7,847 bases of DNA from Acidobacteriota bacterium (GTDB lineage: Bacteria > Acidobacteriota > Blastocatellia > Pyrinomonadales > Pyrinomonadaceae). Location of the stretch: positions 1-7,847 of the forward strand of contig JAIVGV010000354.1 in the NCBI GenBank assembly GCA_020201365.1, given 5' to 3'. How positions within the stretch are numbered: position 1 is the first letter of the stretch; every line of letters starts with the position of its first letter. The notes below the pieces were generated by a model. It saw only the letters and a program-made list of their open reading frames with translations, did no database searches and was not told the origin of the DNA. Shown piece by piece: positions 5,915 to 7,847 of the stretch. Both the position numbers and the translations under genes were made by a program.

Positions 5915-7847
5915 TCAGCGACTGCGCGGGACGGGCGGGCGCGCGGGCGGCAAGTCCATCGTGTCGGGCTCTTCGACGCGGGCGAGCACGTCCTCGTAGA
6001 TTTTGATCTTGCCCTCGCGCTGCAGGCGGTTCTTGAGCGCGCCGACGTAGTCCTCGAAGACGTCGCCCCGGCGCGCGTCGAGCGCGCTCTGGACGAGCGA
6101 GTCGCGCTGCTTGGCGAACTCCGCGAGGTCTGCGTCCTTGCGCTTGGTGACGCCGACGACGACCCAGCTCTCGCCGACCTTGATCGGCGTCTTCGTGATC
6201 TCGCCCTCCTTCAGATTAGAGATCGCGTCGTCCGCCGCGGCGCTCGCGCCCGCGTCGCCGAGCGGCGTGCCGAGGTGGAACGACGGGAGCGGCGCCGCCT
6301 CTAGCCCGTGCTTCTCGGCGGCGGCTTTCAGGTCGGCGGCGGAATTCGCGCCGTCCGCCACATCCTTCGCCGCCTGTTCGAGCGCGCCGCGCGCCTTCTC
6401 CTGCTTGACGCGATCCGCCACCTTGTCCTTGACCTCTGAGAGATCGGGGATGCGCGGGTCGCGCTTCTCGACGAGCGACGGCACGGCGAAGCCGTCTTTG
6501 ACGGGGACGCGGTCGCCGATGTCGCCCGGGTTTTCGAGCGGCTTGATGGCGTCCTCGAACTGCGGCGAGCTTCCGATGTCCTTCACGTCGTCGCCCGGCT
6601 TGACGAAGCCCGTCTCCTTGATCATCTCCTCGGGCTTCATGTTCGCCTCCGCCGACAGCTCCCGCGCGACCTTCTGGAAGTCCTTCGTCTCCTTGAGTCG
6701 CGCGGCGGCGCGCGCGGCGAGGTCTGCGGCGACCTTGTAGGCGCGGTTGTTGCGCTGCGTGACGACGAGCTCCGGCTTCGCCTCCTCGAAGGTCTTCGTC
6801 ACGGCGTCGCCGCGCCGGATGATGTAGTAGGCGTTGCCGTACTTGACGGGCTCGTAAACCTCGCCCTCGGCGTTGAGATCGAAGACGTGCTGCGCCGGGT
6901 CTTTCGTGGCGGTCGGGTTCGCAGCCTTCTTGACGGGCTGCGGCAGCCAGCCGCCGTTCTTCGCCGTCGCGGGGTCTTCGGAGTTGCCGCGCGCGACCTC
7001 CGCGAACTTCTCCGCCGTCACGGCCTGCGACGTGCCGCCGCGCATGTCCGCGAGGAGCTTCGTCGCCTTGTTGAGCACGTCGTTGTCGAGATCGGGGCGG
7101 GCCACCTTCAGGACGATCTCCTGCGCGCGCACGCCCGCGAGCTTGTTTTCGGGCTTGAGCTGGTCGTAGGCGGCGCGGAGCTCGGCGTCGGGGATGTTCA
7201 GCTTCTCGCCGACCTTCGCCTGGTTGATGAAGAGGTAGCGGATCTTCTTCTGCGGATCGAAGTAGCGGAACTCAGCCTTGTGCTCGTCGTAGAACTTCTG
7301 AACCTCCTCGTCCGAGGGCTGCATCTTCGCGGCGAGCTTGTCGGCGGAGACGTTGACGACGGTGAGATCGAGAGAGGTGTTCTTCTTCTTGTAGTCCTCC
7401 TCGACCTCCTTCTCCGAGACGGTGACTCCGGCGGTGACGAAGGCGCGCAGCTTGTCCGCGGCGAGCTGGTTGCGCAGCGTGTTCTCGAACGCCTCGACGC
7501 TGCCGTACTGCGACGAGACGCGCTCCTTATACTTGTCGAGACCCATGAACGCGCCCGAGGCGTCAACGAACTGCTTGCGGATCGCGGCGGCGACCTCCGC
7601 GTCGCTCGCCGCGAAGCCGAGGCGCACCGCCTCCTGCGCGATGGCGCGGTCGCTGATCAGACCTTCGAGGAAGCGGCGGTCGCCGCCGAACTGCATGGCG
7701 TTGAACTGCGCGCCGAACATCTGCTTGTAGTTGTCTTTGAGGCGGTCGAGGTCGCCGACGGTGATCTCGTCGCCGTTGACGGAGGCGAGCACCTCCGCCT
7801 TCGACGCCGCCGCCGCGTTCGGGTTCGCGTAGCGGTTCAGCGTGAAG
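5915..7847 (-). CDS. PpiD/SurA-like periplasmic peptidyl-prolyl isomerase (parvulin type; 5' end outside window)
   Basis: This is a folding factor for exported proteins combining a SurA/PpiD-type chaperone region with parvulin prolyl isomerase domains. The frame stays open to the window edge, so 643 residues are visible (numbered from the first complete codon, 7846-7844) and the N-terminus, probably including a membrane anchor or signal peptide, is missing. A GTG at 7792 is only an internal codon. Visible order: SurA_N-like helical region beginning VLASVNGDEITVGDLDRL (19-36) and running to about 190; a parvulin domain at about 236-348 with the NSEDPATAKNGGWL motif (288-301) and GEVYEPVKYGNAYYIIRR; then two shorter parvulin-like units at about 414-463 and 523-572; and a Pro-rich end (LPPARPPVPRSR). 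The total length, domain order and lack of a cysteine lipobox resemble PpiD (about 620 residues, inner-membrane anchored) more than SurA (about 430). Strongly Lys/Glu-rich helices suggest a soluble, extended protein outside the membrane. It is convergent with the exported-protein gene. Confidence 0.85.
   Translation of the reverse strand, partial: FTLNRYANPNAAAASKAEVLASVNGDEITVGDLDRLKDNYKQMFGAQFNAMQFGGDRRFLEGLISDRAIAQEAVRLGFAASDAEVAAAIRKQFVDASGAFMGLDKYKERVSSQYGSVEAFENTLRNQLAADKLRAFVTAGVTVSEKEVEEDYKKKNTSLDLTVVNVSADKLAAKMQPSDEEVQKFYDEHKAEFRYFDPQKKIRYLFINQAKVGEKLNIPDAELRAAYDQLKPENKLAGVRAQEIVLKVARPDLDNDVLNKATKLLADMRGGTSQAVTAEKFAEVARGNSEDPATAKNGGWLPQPVKKAANPTATKDPAQHVFDLNAEGEVYEPVKYGNAYYIIRRGDAVTKTFEEAKPELVVTQRNNRAYKVAADLAARAAARLKETKDFQKVARELSAEANMKPEEMIKETGFVKPGDDVKDIGSSPQFEDAIKPLENPGDIGDRVPVKDGFAVPSLVEKRDPRIPDLSEVKDKVADRVKQEKARGALEQAAKDVADGANSAADLKAAAEKHGLEAAPLPSFHLGTPLGDAGASAAADDAISNLKEGEITKTPIKVGESWVVVGVTKRKDADLAEFAKQRDSLVQSALDARRGDVFEDYVGALKNRLQREGKIKIYEDVLARVEEPDTMDLPPARPPVPRSR

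Noticed and set aside
5748..5999. Plus-strand open frame across the palindrome cluster
   Set aside because: It runs through hairpins and into the antisense of the isomerase's C-terminus. There is no plausible start context or protein pattern.

Overview
This is a GC-rich bacterial chromosomal window with six protein-coding genes. Two of them run off the window ends. The gene content (type IV pilus retraction ATPase, thiolase, PpiD/SurA-type periplasmic folding factor, exported protein of unknown role) indicates a Gram-negative, piliated bacterium. The style of the hypothetical proteins and the heptameric TTAGCTG-type repeat suggest Acidobacteriota, perhaps class Blastocatellia. That assignment is inference from memory; no marker gene in the window proves it.

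Layout. Positions 1-531 (+) hold the C-terminal half of a PilT-family ATPase. It converges, with only 3 bases between stop codons, on a 591-residue protein of unknown function (535-2310, -) whose C-terminus carries a PD-(D/E)xK nuclease-like core. The divergent intergenic region 2311-2542 holds an imperfect inverted repeat whose arms are built from four heptamers each. It lies between the start of the nuclease-like gene and the start of a complete thiolase (2543-3724, +). A small P-loop kinase-like protein (3762-4382, +) follows the thiolase closely and may be co-transcribed with it. After about 290 bases without a clear gene comes a signal-peptide-bearing protein of unknown function (4677-5711, +). 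It converges on a PpiD/SurA-like parvulin-type prolyl isomerase (5915-7847, -, 5' end outside the window). The 203 bases between these two genes are almost entirely nested GC-rich palindromes, including a perfect 26-bp stem.

How the genes relate. There is no single pathway here. The PilT fragment concerns pilus retraction at the inner membrane, the thiolase acyl-CoA metabolism, and the PpiD-like protein folding of exported proteins. The other three genes have no assignable role beyond their domains.

Novelty. I see no CRISPR array, tRNA, rRNA, transposase, phage gene or recognisable defence operon. The features most worth a second look are the heptamer-built inverted repeat, the palindrome cluster filling the convergent gap, the uncharacterised nuclease-like protein, the internal duplication in the PilT motif region, and the three successive parvulin-like units in the isomerase.
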